Shown here piece by piece: positions 22,919-34,600 of a stretch of DNA of 64,000 nt (position 1 is its first letter; every line of letters starts with the position of its first letter). This stretch comes from Triticum aestivum (Eukaryota > Streptophyta > Magnoliopsida > Poales > Poaceae), in the NCBI RefSeq assembly GCF_018294505.1, contig NC_057811.1:23460025-23524024 (forward strand). Direction: 5' to 3'. The translations under genes were made by a program, and so were the position numbers. The notes under the pieces are model-generated. The model was not told the origin of the DNA, searched no databases, and was given only the letters and a program-made list of their open reading frames with translations.

Positions 22919-23323
22919 TATCAGCCCAATCCGAGCAGAGTCTCTGGCCTCTTCCTCGTCCTCCCCCTCCCCCTCACTTCCCCCCTTTCGCATTTCCCCT
23001 TTACCTTCTCCCCCTGACTCTTCTAGTCTCTCTCCTCTCATTCCCGTCGCTATGAACAGGATGAACAAGTTCAGAAAATTAAGACGCCATTGAAGGCGAG
23101 TTGCTGGTTGGGATGGAGCGGGCGAGGGAGTGGAAGGGGTGGCATCGTTGAGCAGTGACAGTTGGCCTCCGTAGCCGAAAATGATACATGGGCATACTTC
23201 CATATTTGTTCTATTAGTGAAATCCAATCAATTGAACTGCACAAGGGCATACCTTCATCGACATTATAGTATATACTATATGTGCTACTGCAAATCTGAC
23301 ATTGCTAATTGCTATTGTTGCAG

Positions 23324-23940
23324 ACTGCCAGAGTGCATCCTGACGAAGTTACATTATTCACCATGCACGATCTTGTGCACGATCTAGCCAGATCAGTAAT
23401 GGACGATGAAATTCTTGTCGCTAGACAAGATGGCAACCTTGGGGGAAGCAACTGCCACTATGCATTGCTCGATGATTGTAGCAAGCCATTGGAGTCAACC
23501 AGGATAAGAGCACTCCATTTTGTGCACGCTGCTGAAATTGGACTCCATGATGCTGCATTTGCATCTACTAAGTCCCTACGTGTCTTGGACTTAAGCCAGT
23601 GCCCCATACATAAGTTGCAAGATTCTATTGGTCGATTGAAACGGTTGAGGTATCTTAATGCTCCAGGAATACAAGATGCAACGATTCCTAATAGTATCAC
23701 CAGTCTATCAAAACTAAATTACCTCAGTCTCCGTGATTCTTCTGCCATCTTGACACTGCCACAGTCAATTGGAGAAATTGAAGGTCTGATGTATCTTGAT
23801 TTATCTGGTTGTTCGGGAATTGAACAACTCCCAGAGTCCTTCGGAAAGCTAAAAAAATTTGGTGCATCTTGATTTGTCAAATTGCTCTCGTGTTTGCAAT
23901 GCATCAGATTTCTCGGGGAGCCTCACGGAACTGTCAAGCC
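23324..23940 (+). other. CNL exon 3a (MHD and first LRRs)
   Basis: TARVHPDEVTLFTMHDLVHD opens the exon, then LRRs such as SLRVLDLSQCPIHKLQDSIG and GLMYLDLSGCSGIEQLPESF. An extra A in the A7 run at 23851-23857 shifts the frame; corrected reading gives LVHLDLSNCSRV...GSLTEL before homology stops. Confidence 0.85.
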
Positions 23941-24300
23941 GCGGCGTTGACCGGGTAGGTCGTGACGTGGCGGATAAGGCTCTGCAATAGACCACGGGCT
24001 GTAGCCCAGTGAACTGACTGAGATGGGCTTCAGCCTCCCTTTCTCCCCTGTGACTTCCTTTCCTAGCCTTCTTAGCCCACCTCGCCTTTTCTTGGGAGTC
24101 ATTTTGACTCTAAGCTCTGGAAAAGAATCATTTGTTTTTCTGAGGCAATATCTTTTTTCTACTTCTCTTGCAATGATTAGTTTTCCTATATGTTTCCTCA
24201 CTCACCTTTACGTACCCAAATGTTACCTTAGTAATGTTTTCTTTTAATATAAGATGTTATTTGCTTGACCTTTAATAAAGATTTTCTAAAGCGCGACACT
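23941..24300. mobile_element. ~360-bp insertion in the CNL LRR exon
   Basis: LRR coding stops at 'ctgtcaag' and resumes at 'tcaccatctttggaaataag'. The intervening sequence starts GC-rich and becomes AT-rich, ending 'ctttaataaagattttctaaa'-like, which resembles a polyadenylated 3' end. No TSD found. It might instead replace deleted LRR sequence. Confidence 0.45.
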
Positions 24301-24301
24301 A

Positions 24302-24976
24302 GATCACCATCTTTGGAAATAAGACATTGCCCCAACTTGAGGATGAAACTTTTTCCTTCTAAAAGCTAAACATTGGCATATAGTTGACAGTGATACCGCA
24401 CTGTCATCATGGGGAGAGTGTACTATGTCACACACTGGCCCTTCTTTTCTGGTAACTACTAAACTGTCTGTTGTAAACTGTCAGCTGCCTCTGCATCAGT
24501 GGAGACTGCTTGGCCACCTCACTGGCCTCACTGAATTAAGGATAGAAGGGTGTGGTGATTTGACCGGCACACCAGAGATCATCCGACATCTATCTTCCCT
24601 CACAGTTCTGTACCTAACAGCCAAGGAACATGAAGATCTGCCAAAATGGTTGGGTGAGCTCACATCCCTCGGGAGGTTGTACATAGTTGGATACGCAGGG
24701 CTAAAGGAATTGGATGAGAACATGAGAAAACTGACAAAGCTACAAGAGCTACATCTGGGCAGGTGTAACAGCATGTCATCATTGCCGTGTTGGTTGATAG
24801 AATTAACTTGTCTCAAGATTCTTGTGATCAGTCGTAGTGAGGGCATCGGGTCTTTGCCTGAGGGCGTACAACAACTCACCAACCTTCAGAAACTGGTAAT
24901 TTTTGAGTGCCCTCAACTAGAGAGGTGGTGCGAATCAGAGGAAAATGAGATGAACCTCGCTCACATCGAAGATAGG
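24302..24976 (+). other. CNL exon 3b (C-terminal LRRs)
   Basis: Begins SPSLEIRHCPNLRMK. One extra A at 24361-24364 shifts the frame. It then runs in an open frame with LRRs (LTGLTELRIEGCGDLTGTPE, LTCLKILVISRSEGIGSLPE, LQKLVIFECPQLERWC) to a donor AGG|gtatgt at 24976. The terminal exon was not identified with confidence. Confidence 0.82.
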
Positions 24977-25357
24977 GTATGTACTGCCTTTTTTTTCCAG
25001 GATATTAGCATAGATTTTATTATGTTTCGATTTCATGATGGAGTATCCGTGTAGTGAATAAATTTAAGGCTCCTGGGGTGATCCCCACCGCCAGCCAAGG
25101 CTCAACGTCCTCCTCGCCTTCCTCGCCCTCGCCACTGCCGAGGGTGGCTATCGGCCTTCCTTTGGTGGCGGCGGGGCCACTTAGCTGCGTTTCTTCGGCG
25201 CCCGTGATGTCTTTAACTCATGTGGTCCTATTCTTGTGTTAGATCTGACCGCCCCATCGCTGATCCAGTGGGCTCCCCATTGCACTCCTTCTCGGCGAGG
25301 GTGCATCCTCATTCTGAGCTGTGACCACTTGCCCTCTCCTTTTTGCGTCTCCCCAGT

Positions 25358-26076
25358 CGGGGTGGACACGGTCCGGGCCGGTCCGGTTCCGGTCCGAGCC
25401 GCCGTTTGGACCGGACGCCGGCGGTCCAGGCCGGACCGGACCGAGCTGTGCAGCGGTCCTGATTTCAGGGACCGGACCGGCTGGCATGAAGCTCGCTGCG
25501 GACCGGCGGTCCTCACGGTCTTGGCGACGTCCAGTCACTGCCATGTGGGCCCAGGACATCGGACAGGTGGTCGGAGTAGCAGCACGGTGGCCGGAGCCGG
25601 AGAAGAAGCACCTGATGCACGGCGGCGCGAGAGAAAGGCACGGGAGAGAGAGGGAGCAGCACGGCGCGAGGCAGAGGCGTGGTGGCGCGAGGGAGAGAGG
25701 GGGAGCAGCTGCGCGAGGGGACGACGGCGAGAGGTAGAGGCGTGGCGGCGCGAGGTTGTGCCGGGGAGAGGAAGGCGAGGAAGATGGCGGCGCAGGGAAG
25801 GAAGAGGGGCGGCGCGTGCGAGGAAGAGGAGGCAGTGGCAGTTCGCTAGGTCACGCAGGCACAATATATGTGTTTGGGCTCTTCTGATTGCTTTAATTGG
25901 GCTGGGCCTTCGGTCCTCCGAGCCGGACCGAGCTTTAACCGGACCGGACCGACCGAATTTCGGTCTCGTTTTGACGGACCGGACCGACCATCTTATCCAG
26001 CGAGCCAGGACCGTACGGTCCGGTCCATAACGGGCCGCGGTCCGGGCCAGAAGCCCGCTCGTCCCGTCCACCCTGA
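25358..26076. mobile_element. hAT-like non-autonomous element, TSD ctccccagt
   Basis: 'ctccccagt' occurs at 25349-25357 and 26077-26085. Ends CGGGGTGGAC and the inverse (GTCCACCCTGA) are inverted, and subterminal GGTCCGGTCC/GGACCGGACC clusters occur at both sides, as in plant hAT elements. The 8-9 bp TSD fits hAT. The interior is purine-rich and non-coding. Confidence 0.72.
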
Positions 26077-26085
26077 CTCCCCAGT

Positions 26086-27062
26086 TCCTTATGTGATCCA
26101 CAGCTTGATCTGTCCCTTGCCACTGGTGCGTGGTTGTGCCACGCTGCTCTATCATTGCCTATCGGTGCCCATATCTGTGTTGTGCTCTGCTTCCCTTCAT
26201 TTCCTTGAATCAGTTGGAAGTCTTGATGATTGAGATCATAGATCTGCTCTCTCTTGTGACTCCTCGTTCTCTCCAGGTGGCCCTCCCTCCTTTGGGGCGT
26301 CCATCCCCTGGAGGGCTTGCTCCTTCAGCTAGTTTAATGAAGACTGGAGATGTTTCTCGCAAAAAAGAAAAAACGACTGGAGATGTTGAATTACAAGCAC
26401 TCAATGCATTCTGACAAGCTGGGGTGCTGGTGGCGATACATTGTGCTCAGCAGCTTGTTTTTTTATGCTGGAGTGACTTTTGGCTTCGATTTAGTTTCTT
26501 ATTTCTCTACACCTGTGTTTAGTCTGGCTTGCCAATCTTCTTTATACTTTTCGATAGCTCCCTCTGCTTGGTATCCACAACTTTATAGCAGTACTGTTTT
26601 CTTTCTAGTAATATAGCAAATGGTGCAAAGCTCTCTTCTCGATTTTCTTAATTTCTTTAAAGCTTCTCCCATGCAGAAGCGTCCATTTTTTGTATATAAT
26701 CTTGTTTTTGTGTGTGTATTAATATGACACCTTGTTTCCCATAATATAATCTTGTAATCCTCACTTTTGGGATCAGCTGGTTCATTACTTGAAATAGGAT
26801 CGCATGCTGACTGCAAATTCCAACCAGAAACACATGGATTGCATCATAGAAAATATTAAACTAACTCTTATGATTGATTTCTCGTTTGATTAATTGGAGC
26901 ATAAAAATCGTATAGCAAGCAACATGCGATAGGAGTTTTTGTCTTAAAATGTAATTCTTACATAATCCTTGCATGAAGAAACAGCTATAGTTTCATATGC
27001 ATTGCCACGTAATTGTTTCTCTTGCATCGTGAAAGGATGCCTTGTTATTCAAAACTTGTGAT
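26086..27062. other. No recognised gene
   Basis: About 1 kb downstream of the CNL LRRs; may contain 3' parts of that locus, but I see no frame with resistance-gene similarity. Confidence 0.4.
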
Positions 27063-27986
27063 TGTTAGAATTAATGGGCTAGGTCCATAGCAATTTCTGA
27101 AATCTCAAATCCCATGTGTAAAATGGCAAGTGGTGGTGCTAAGTTTAGTCCCACCCCGGAAGTTGAAGAAGAGTTGGACCTCTTTATATGGTGGGTTCTC
27201 TCCACCACTCTAAGTGATGTGTGAGAAGAGAAAGGGAAAACCACACGCGCTCGCTCGCCTCGCCTCGTCGGGGCGTGGCGTGGCTGCACGTGAATGGTCC
27301 GCCGAAATCCGGTCCGTCTCCTTTTGCAGGAGCGCAGCTTCCTTTTGCCGTTTTATTTTTATGTCTTGGCAGACAAGTTTTTGATTTCTTGTCCGGTAAG
27401 TATACGAATTAGAAACCGAGTCGGTTTGGGATTGTGATCGCGACACAATACCGCTTCTGGTCCTAATATATATACTGCTACCGGCTGCGGCCAGAGACAC
27501 ACCGAAACACACCTAGGGTTTTGCCTCATCTCACAACTTGCGCCGCCGTCGTAGTCTACTCCATCCCAAACGCCGGCGTGCATCGGCGCGTGGGAGAGCA
27601 GGTCTCCGGAACCGTTCGTCTTTGCGATCCTGCACCGGGAGAAGACGAATTAGGTTTTTGGAAAGCGCTGTGCGCGACTGCTCAAATTCGTCATCACGGG
27701 TCGTCTTCCGTCCAAGTCGGGCGGTGCTACTCATCGTCGTATTCATCGCCGTCAGCAGCAGATCGTCGCCAACATCGTCATCAACACCGTCGCACCCATA
27801 ATAGCTAACGATCAGTACGTCCAACATCCTCTGTTCATGTCTGTCTCTACAACTATTGTTACGTGTTTGCTGCTGTTATGCATGTCTTGTTGTTCTTCTA
27901 GTTTGCTAGATTATTGCATGTTAGTATCTCTTCTAGTTATGAATTATTTACTGGAATTAATCATGAACTTGCCTAATATTCCAACA
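27063..27986. mobile_element. Solo LTR (TG...CA) with perfect 5-bp TSD gtgat
   Basis: Starts TGTTAGAATTAATGGGC, ends TATTCCAACA, flanked by gtgat at 27058-27062 and 27987-27991. 924 bp, with a TATA-like 'taatatatatactgc' near 27460 followed by a GC-rich leader. No primer-binding site or polypurine tract is adjacent, so it is a solo LTR, probably Copia, plus orientation. Confidence 0.88.
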
Positions 27987-27991
27987 GTGAT

Positions 27992-28560
27992 AGTTTCAGA
28001 TGGAAAATAACGGAAAAAGTACTGATCTGCTTCTGTGTGTACAGGACATTGGATCAGGATCACTTACTGCTGTAACTGCGAACAAAACTCGGCCGTGAAC
28101 AAGCCCTGTCGGACTGTTGAGATGAATCCAGCAAAAGGTGAATTCTTTGTTTCATTATATATATGCGCCTCATATGTTTTTGAATTACTCCTGACTTCAC
28201 CTCTTCTAAACTCAGAGAATTTCCTTGCAGGTCATCATGTATCATTGTCTTCCTTTTGTTTATTAAACAGAAGGGAGAATTCATAACCGCAAGTCTTGAA
28301 GATGCCCCCGTCGTTTCACGGCCTCCCCCTGCTTGGCCTCGTGTTCGAGTGTAGATTTGGACCTGTTCAGATTCTAATGCATTTGAATAATTCATATCCA
28401 TTCGTGTTCTACCTGTTCAGAATATATATGTGTATGGAGATACGTCGTGAACTGTGTAATCAACTGTTAGCTCTCTTTCGTAGATCGTGAACTGTGGCTT
28501 GTGAACTAAGGTAACTATTCGTCTGACGTTGCTTGCTTGTGTAAGACTTGATAGAGTGGC
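27992..28560 (+). other. Possible spliced 3' transcript region
   Basis: 'gtgtgtacag|gacattgg', 'gcaaaag|gtgaattc' and 'ttccttgcag|gtcatc' look like acceptor/donor pairs around short non-coding exons. These could be the 3' UTR exons of the CNL locus. Inference only. Confidence 0.25.
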
Positions 28561-28899
28561 ATAGAACTCTGATTTATGATCAACCGTTTGCGTGCAGCGA
28601 TCCGTGTTTTGTATCCAAAGAAGGTGCGTTGGGGTACTAATCATGCTTGAGTAGAAGTGTGTATTGACAAAACCGGCGAAAAAAAACAAAAAACCCAGAG
28701 AACCACCACACAAACCGGCTCCTTTCTCCCTCAAATTGGCCACGCCTTACTAGTTAAACATGAACCAGACTTTGATGCGTTGGTTTGCAGCGCTACGTGG
28801 TGGTTTACAGCGCTACGTAGCATCCAAATATGGTTTGTAGCGCGAAATAGCATCCATAAGTGAACAATATATAGATCTCGCGGCAAATATTCGCCAAAA

Positions 28900-29770
28900 C
28901 GCAGACAGGACTGTGCGCACTACGCCGACCCATTTCGCTGAAATACACAGGCTTTTTTTTCTCTTTAATTTTCATTTTTTTTCTTGTTCTATTTTTCCTT
29001 TTACTTTTATTTTTATTCTTTTTCTATTTCCAACCATTCACAAACTTTGAAAATGTTCAATATAATTTTTAAAAACTGTTTAAGATTTCAAACAAATCCA
29101 TGTTTTCAAAAAAATATATGGATTTTTTTTCAAAACATGTATATATTTTCAGAAATTGTTTGTATTTTTTATAAATATATTTGTTTTCTCAAAAAACTGA
29201 AATTTTAAAAAATCCATGTTTCCAAGAAAAGTTTGCCATTTTTGAAAATTGTTCATATTTTTTAAAAAATTTAAAATTCAAAAAAGTCCGGAAGTAACAG
29301 AAACTATTGAATTATCAAATATATTCAATTTTTATAAATTTCTGTGTTTTTCCAATTCCAAAAAAGCTTTGTATTTTTGAAAAAAATGTTCATAGTTTCA
29401 TAATTTTTTCATGTTTCTAATTTTTTTTGGATAATCATGAACAAAATTTACAATCCAAAATATGTTTAGTAAACAGTTTTTTATAAAATGCGAACATTTT
29501 TTTGAATCTGTGAATAGTTTTGTGAAAAGCCAAACATTTTTTGAAACTCCCGAACAAACTTTGAGAACGCAAACATTTATTGAACATGTTTTTAAATTAT
29601 GAACGATTTCCCTTAATTTTGCAACATCTTTTAAGAAAGAGGAACAAAATTTGAAAGATTTATAACAGTAAAAAAAGAAGAAATAACAAGAAATAAATCG
29701 TAAGGAAAACCGGAAACCAGTACAGAAAAAAGAACATGAAAAACCGCCGCGCCATGTGCGTTGGAGGTAC
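28900..29770. other. AT-rich filler of transposon type
   Basis: Long poly-T/poly-A-rich sequence with recurring 'tgaaaatgttca' and 'aaaaattt' words, similar in style to 31180-31730. Typical of unclassified Triticeae DNA transposon interiors. No frame of interest. Confidence 0.4.
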
Positions 29771-30076
29771 ATGATTGGAGGAAATCATTGGAGGTACATA
29801 AATTGAAAGAAAGAAAAACATAAGCTAGTAGAAATAAGATGGCATTCCAGCAACCTTTCTCCTGTAGCAGCAACTAGCTGCGATGATGGATGGATCCTGT
29901 AGCCAACAGCTTAGCTCTGCTCCTCCTGGAGGTACATGATTCTTGTTGGGATTTGGATCCGAGTGAATTTAATTACCCATTTACAAGCAAAGCCAACAGC
30001 CGCATATACCAAAGTGGATTCTGGAACATTCAAAGTCCAGTAGTACTATCTCCGTCTTGATTTATCAGTCCTGCTT

Positions 30077-30660
30077 ATATTTTGGGTCAAATCTTAACCT
30101 TCGATTTAACTATTAAAAATAATTTATATACCACAAAAATAGTATCATTAAAAACCTCTTTCGAATATGAATCCAACAATATAAGTTTTCAACCCCGCAA
30201 AAAACAATAAAAGTTTTCTGACATACAACTTATATTGGGTCCGACTATATCACATCTACATTTGAGATAATACCTCACATCTAACTTAAATTATTTGTTT
30301 GTTTATTGTTTTCTGGATTCTTTTTTTAGCGCAACAAAAAAACATTATCTCACATCTAACTTCTATTATTTGTTTATTTCTTTTATTCTTGTTTTCTTTT
30401 TTAGCACAAGAAAAAAAATCTATATGTGAGATACCTCACATCTAACTTCTATTTTGGGTCAGATCTTAACTTTCGATTTAACTATTAAAAAATAAGCTAT
30501 ACACCACAACAATAGTATCATTAAAACCCCTTCCGAATATGAATCCGATGATATAAGTTTTCTACCACGCAAAAAACAATACAAGTTTTCTGACATACAA
30601 TTTATATTTGGTCCGACTATGTCACATCTAGATGTGAGATAATACCTCACATCTAAATTT
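30077..30660. repeat. ~210-bp direct duplication, ~375 bp apart
   Basis: 'cgatttaactattaaaaa' through 'gtccgactat.tcacatcta' occurs at about 30080-30295 and 30453-30650 with scattered substitutions; each copy leads into the array units. Confidence 0.8.
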
Positions 30661-31075
30661 TATTATTTGTTTGTTTAACTTTCCTGGATTCTTTTGTTAG
30701 TGCGACAAAAAAACATCTAGATTTGAGATAATACCTCACATCTAGCTTCTATTATTTTTTGGTTTCTTTTTCATGTATTCTTTTTTTTAGCGCAAGAAAA
30801 AATATCTAGATGTGAGATAATACCTCACATCTAACTTCTATCATTTGTTTGTTTATTTTTCCCTGGATTTTTTAGCGCAACAAAAAAACATCTAGATGTG
30901 AGATAATACCTCATATCTAACTTCTATTATTTTTTTGTTTCTTTTTTCTTGTATTCTTTTTTTTAGCGCAAGAAAAAAAAATCTAGATGTGAGATAATAC
31001 CTCACATCTAACTTCTATCATTTGTTTGTTTCCTTTTTCTTGGATTCTTTTTTTGGCACAAAAAAAATATACACA
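30270..31075. repeat. 88-bp tandem array with alternating A/B monomers
   Basis: Units begin 'acctcacatctaacttctat' and end 'tctagatgtgagataat'. At least five units run head to tail at 30644-31075, with two earlier ones at 30270-30440. A-type units read 'tttgtttgttt...ggattc...gcgcaacaaaaa'; B-type read 'tttttt.gttt...gtattc...gcgcaagaaaaa'. They alternate A-B-A-B-A. Each junction is the inverted repeat tagatgtgag-ataatac-ctcacatcta. Confidence 0.85.
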
Positions 31076-31179
31076 CTGCGCTCTTGAGAAGTTGAACTCA
31101 GGACCGCATACTCCCAAGCACCAACTCTTACATGTTGGTGATGTTTTAGAAGCGTGAAACATTTAAGAACACAGTACAA

Positions 31180-31730
31180 CGTCAAGATTAGAAGGCAATT
31201 TTGAAAAACGAAATGAAAACTTTTTTTTCCAAATTCTGAACAATTTTGAAATGCCGGATATTTACGAAAACACCAAGAATTTTTAAAATTTCAAATAGTT
31301 TTTGTGACTAAGGGTCATCTAAGATGATGTCACCCCTAGTCCAGTATGTGTAAGGCTAAGTTACTTACAGATGGTTAGCATTTGTGAACAAATTTTTAAA
31401 TGAGGAAATTGTTTCAAACATTTGAGTATTTTTTTAAAAAGACAAACAGTTTTTTAAAATCTGCGAGCATTTTTTGAAAAACACGAACTTAATTTGTTAT
31501 TTTTGAATATTTTTTAAAAACTCAATTTTTTGAAAAAAAATAATTTATCAAATTTGATACACTTCCTAAAACAAAACAAAATTAATAAGAAAATAAAAAT
31601 ATAAAATCAATATTTTGAAAAAACAAAAAAAAAAGTAAAAAGGAAAGGAAAGCTAGTGAAGAAAAAATGAAAAAGGGGTAAACAAAGAAAACCCATGAAG
31701 AAAAACAGAACAAACAAAACAGATCCTAGC
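31180..31730. other. AT-rich filler
   Basis: A/T-rich sequence with 'gaacattttttgaaa'-like words and an A-rich end at 31610-31710; no genes. Confidence 0.4.
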
Positions 31731-31810
31731 TACTTGGGCCGACCGTTCTGCAATTTGCTCGCTTCTCCCCTTGTGTGAACCAACAACATTTTTCCATAGT
31801 GAGTGGTGTA

Positions 31811-33632
31811 TAGGAGATTCGAGGGGCAGGCTTGCAACCGAGACGACAACCACATCCATGGGCCCACTTGCGAGTCAATGGTCTTGCAACGGGGTTGGAA
31901 AGAGGTACATGCCAAGTTGCGAGTCGAGGGGTGGGCGTGCAACCAGGAAGACAAGAACACCTATGGGCCTAGTTGCGAGTCGAGGGATGGACCTGCAAGT
32001 CGGAGAACACTTACTATGGGCCGATTTTGAGTCGAGGGGGGACTTGCAACTCGGGCAAGGAAAGTACATGCCCAGTTGCGAGTCAAGGGGGAACTTGTAA
32101 CCAATGCAAGAATAAAAAGTATGTGCCCGATTGCGAGTCGATAGTGGACTTGCAACTGGGTGGAAAATAACTAGGAGCCAAGTTGCGAGTCCGAGGGATT
32201 GGCTTGCAACTAGGAAGACAACAACACCTATAGACCGAGTTGCCACTCAAGCGGGACTGGTAACTAGGACAAAAACAAAAGGTATGGGCCCGGTTGCGAG
32301 TGGAGGGTGGACTTAAAACTCGGCTGGAATCAACTGCGGCCCTGAATTGCGAGTCAAGTGGTGGGCTTGCAATTGGGAAAATAACTACACCCTATGGGCC
32401 CTAGTTGCGAGTTGAGATGGGACTTGCAACCAGGACAAGAACAAACAGTATGGGCCCAGTTGTGACTCGAGGGGGGGGGGACTTGTAACTGTGACAAGAG
32501 CAAAAAGTACGGGTCCGGTTTGCGAGTGGAGGGTAGACTTGCAACTGGGTTGGAAATAACTAGGAGGCAGGATGTGAATTGAGGGGATGGGTTTGCAACC
32601 GGGAAGACAACAACACATATGGGTCCAGTTGCAAGTGGGACAACACTTACTACATGCACAATTGCGACTCGAGGAGGGACTTGCAACTTGTATAAGAACA
32701 AAAAGTGCAGGCTCGATTTTGACTCGATGGTGGACTTGCAACTGGGTTGAATAAAACCACGGGCAAAGTTGCGAGTCCGAGGGGTTGGCTTCTAACCAAG
32801 AAGACAACAACACCTATGGGCCTAGTTACGAGTTGGGTAGGGGGACTTGTAACTGGGGCAAGAATAAAATGTACGGTCCCAGTTGCAAGTGGGGGGGGGG
32901 GCGAACTTGGAACTGGTTCAAAAAGAAATACATGACAAAGTTGTGAGTGGAGGGGTGTGCTTGCAACATGTACAACAATAAACACCCCTGTAGGTCCAGT
33001 TGCGAGTTGTAGGGGTACTTGCTACTAGGAAAAGAACAAATAGTATGAGCCCAATTGTGACGGGGACTTGCAACTCGGACAAAATCCAAAAGTACGAGCC
33101 TACTTTGCAAGTGGGGGTGGGCTTGCAACTGGGAAGACAACAAGACCTACAGACCCAATTGTGAGACGAAGGGGTACTTGCAACTGGGACAAGAACAAAA
33201 AGTACAGGCCCAGTTGCGAGTGAAGGGTGTACTTACAACTGGGTTGGAAACACTAATACAAGCCAAGTTGCGAGTTGAGGAGTGGGCTAGCAACCGGGAC
33301 AATAACAACACCTACGGGCCAGTTGCGAGTCGATGGTGGATTTGCAAATGGGTTGGAAACAACTACATGCCAAGTTGCGAGCCGAGAGGTGGGCTTCCAA
33401 CTGGAAAGGCAACAACACCTATAGACCCAGTTGCGAGTCGGGGGATGGACTTGCAAGTGGGACAACACATACTATGGGCCCAATTGCGACTCAAGGAGGA
33501 TTTGCAACTAGGAGAAGAACAAAGCACGGGCCTAGTTGTGAGTAGAGGGTGATTTGCAACTGGGTTGAAAATAACTACATGCCAAATTGCAATTCGAGTG
33601 GCGGTCTTGCAACCGGGGAGACAACAACACCA
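31811..33632. repeat. ~1.8-kb minisatellite of hairpin monomers
   Basis: About 30 degenerate monomers of ~55-65 bp on the theme 'agttgcgagtcgagg...ggacttgcaactggg'. AGTTGCAAGT and ACTTGCAACT are exact inverses, so each monomer can fold. Spacers recur in recognisable classes: 'gggttggaaacaactac', 'gaagacaacaacacctat', 'ggacaacacttactatggg' and 'acaagaacaaaaagtac'. Open frames across it on both strands are by-products of the period. Confidence 0.85.
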
Positions 33633-34600
33633 TGTGGTTCGGATACACTAACTTTTATGGATGTAACGAACATTTGTCTAGCTGTGTCTAGTTGTTTTTT
33701 ATGGCATGGCTAGATTTGTTCCTTTAATTACTTAGGGAGTGAGGCGTATGGGGTTGGTGTGCCCTGTTTTATCATGCTGTAATCTTAACGTTGACATCCA
33801 ACGCAGTTATAAAAGTGAAATACTATCGCAAAAAACATTTACTAGATTAGCTAATTGTATTTCTCAGTCAAATCTAGTACTGATAAGTAGCCAAAAATTG
33901 TATTTTCTTTACTAGATCATTGACAAGTTGGATAGCCAGTCGGTTACCAAAATTACTGGCTAGTTCACATCATAGTCCTAGCCTATCTCCATGGCACCTC
34001 ACTATCTGAGACCACACTAAGGACCTCCTCACACAGTCTGCACCGATGAGTTAACCGAGTCTTTTTTAGCAACTAATTTTTTTGAGCAACTGGGTCAACC
34101 GAGTCTCATGTGCTCATTCAATTGCCATATCGATAATGGTGATAGTTGATCTATTAATTGAATTAGATTGATGATAACTGATTATGATGATAGTTGAGCT
34201 ACTAATTTAACTGGATCGATGATAAATGATGTGGAAATGATTTTAGGCAATACTAATTTGTGATTGGTCGCTGGATGATATTCTAGTTCTTTTCTTGAGA
34301 GATTATATTATAGTTCAATAATTGAGATATTTACCTAAGTTTGAGTTTTGGTTCTTGGTGACCTGCAACAACAAAATTAAGAGGTCGGTACTTGTTTATG
34401 TAGGTCTCTTTTCAATTGTGTACAGAATGGAATCTATCCTTTAAAATGCTGCTTACTAGTCCTGCAACAACAAAATGCTGGTTTTACCACACTTGTGCTT
34501 GAAAGTAGCACCATGTTCTTCATATAGAGAGTCTCCATAGTTTTTCACTTTCATATACTAGTGAGCTTTTTTTACATTATAAAACTTGGCTTATATATTC
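33633..34600. other. No recognised feature
   Basis: About 970 bp of AT-rich sequence between the minisatellite and the recognisable Gypsy 3' region. No TIRs, tandem repeats or long frames seen. Confidence 0.45.

Larger units (their letters stand above)
21635..23323 (+). other. CNL intron 2 with MITE and NB-ARC echo
   Basis: Ends in 'ctattgttgcag' at 23323. It contains a 252-bp MITE (22667-22918) and, at 21944-21998, a copy of exon 2 sequence. The rest is unannotatable AT-rich sequence. Confidence 0.6.
18986..24976 (+). pseudogene. CC-NB-ARC-LRR (RGA-type) disease-resistance gene, multiply disrupted
   Basis: Intracellular immune receptor of the CNL class. Exon 1 starts at ATG 18986 in the strong monocot context gcgccATGgcg, encodes MAQLGG, is interrupted by a LINE, and resumes at 19956 with LIASALLKVVGDQIGSVLGG, the Rx-type coiled coil. 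Exon 2 carries NB-ARC: P-loop GIGGLGKTT (20765-20791), RNBS-A RVWVYVSQT, kinase-2 ILIVLDDLW, RNBS-B VVVIVTTRN, RNBS-D LKLCFAYCAIFPKG. The GLPL site reads GGVGLAA, lacking the usual proline. Exon 3 has the MHD motif (TMHDLVHDLA) and LRRs. Breaks: one-base shifts near 20551, 23851-23857 and 24361-24364, TGA at 21632-21634, and an insertion at 23941-24300. Not translatable as is; smaller resistance-like transcripts remain possible. Confidence 0.92.

Noticed and set aside
25236..26155. Frames of 206-264 codons on both strands, Arg/Gly-rich
   Set aside because: They lie across the hAT-like element's GGTCCGGTCC clusters and purine-rich interior and cross its boundary; no conserved domain.
31771..33552. 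Open frames of 60-142 codons on both strands in the hairpin minisatellite
   Set aside because: Frames exist on both strands in phase with the repeat period and encode only the repeat translation.
30270..33632. Possible CRISPR-like array because of regularly spaced palindromic units
   Set aside because: Repeats are degenerate, spacers are themselves repeated, there are no cas genes, and the context is a plant nuclear genome.
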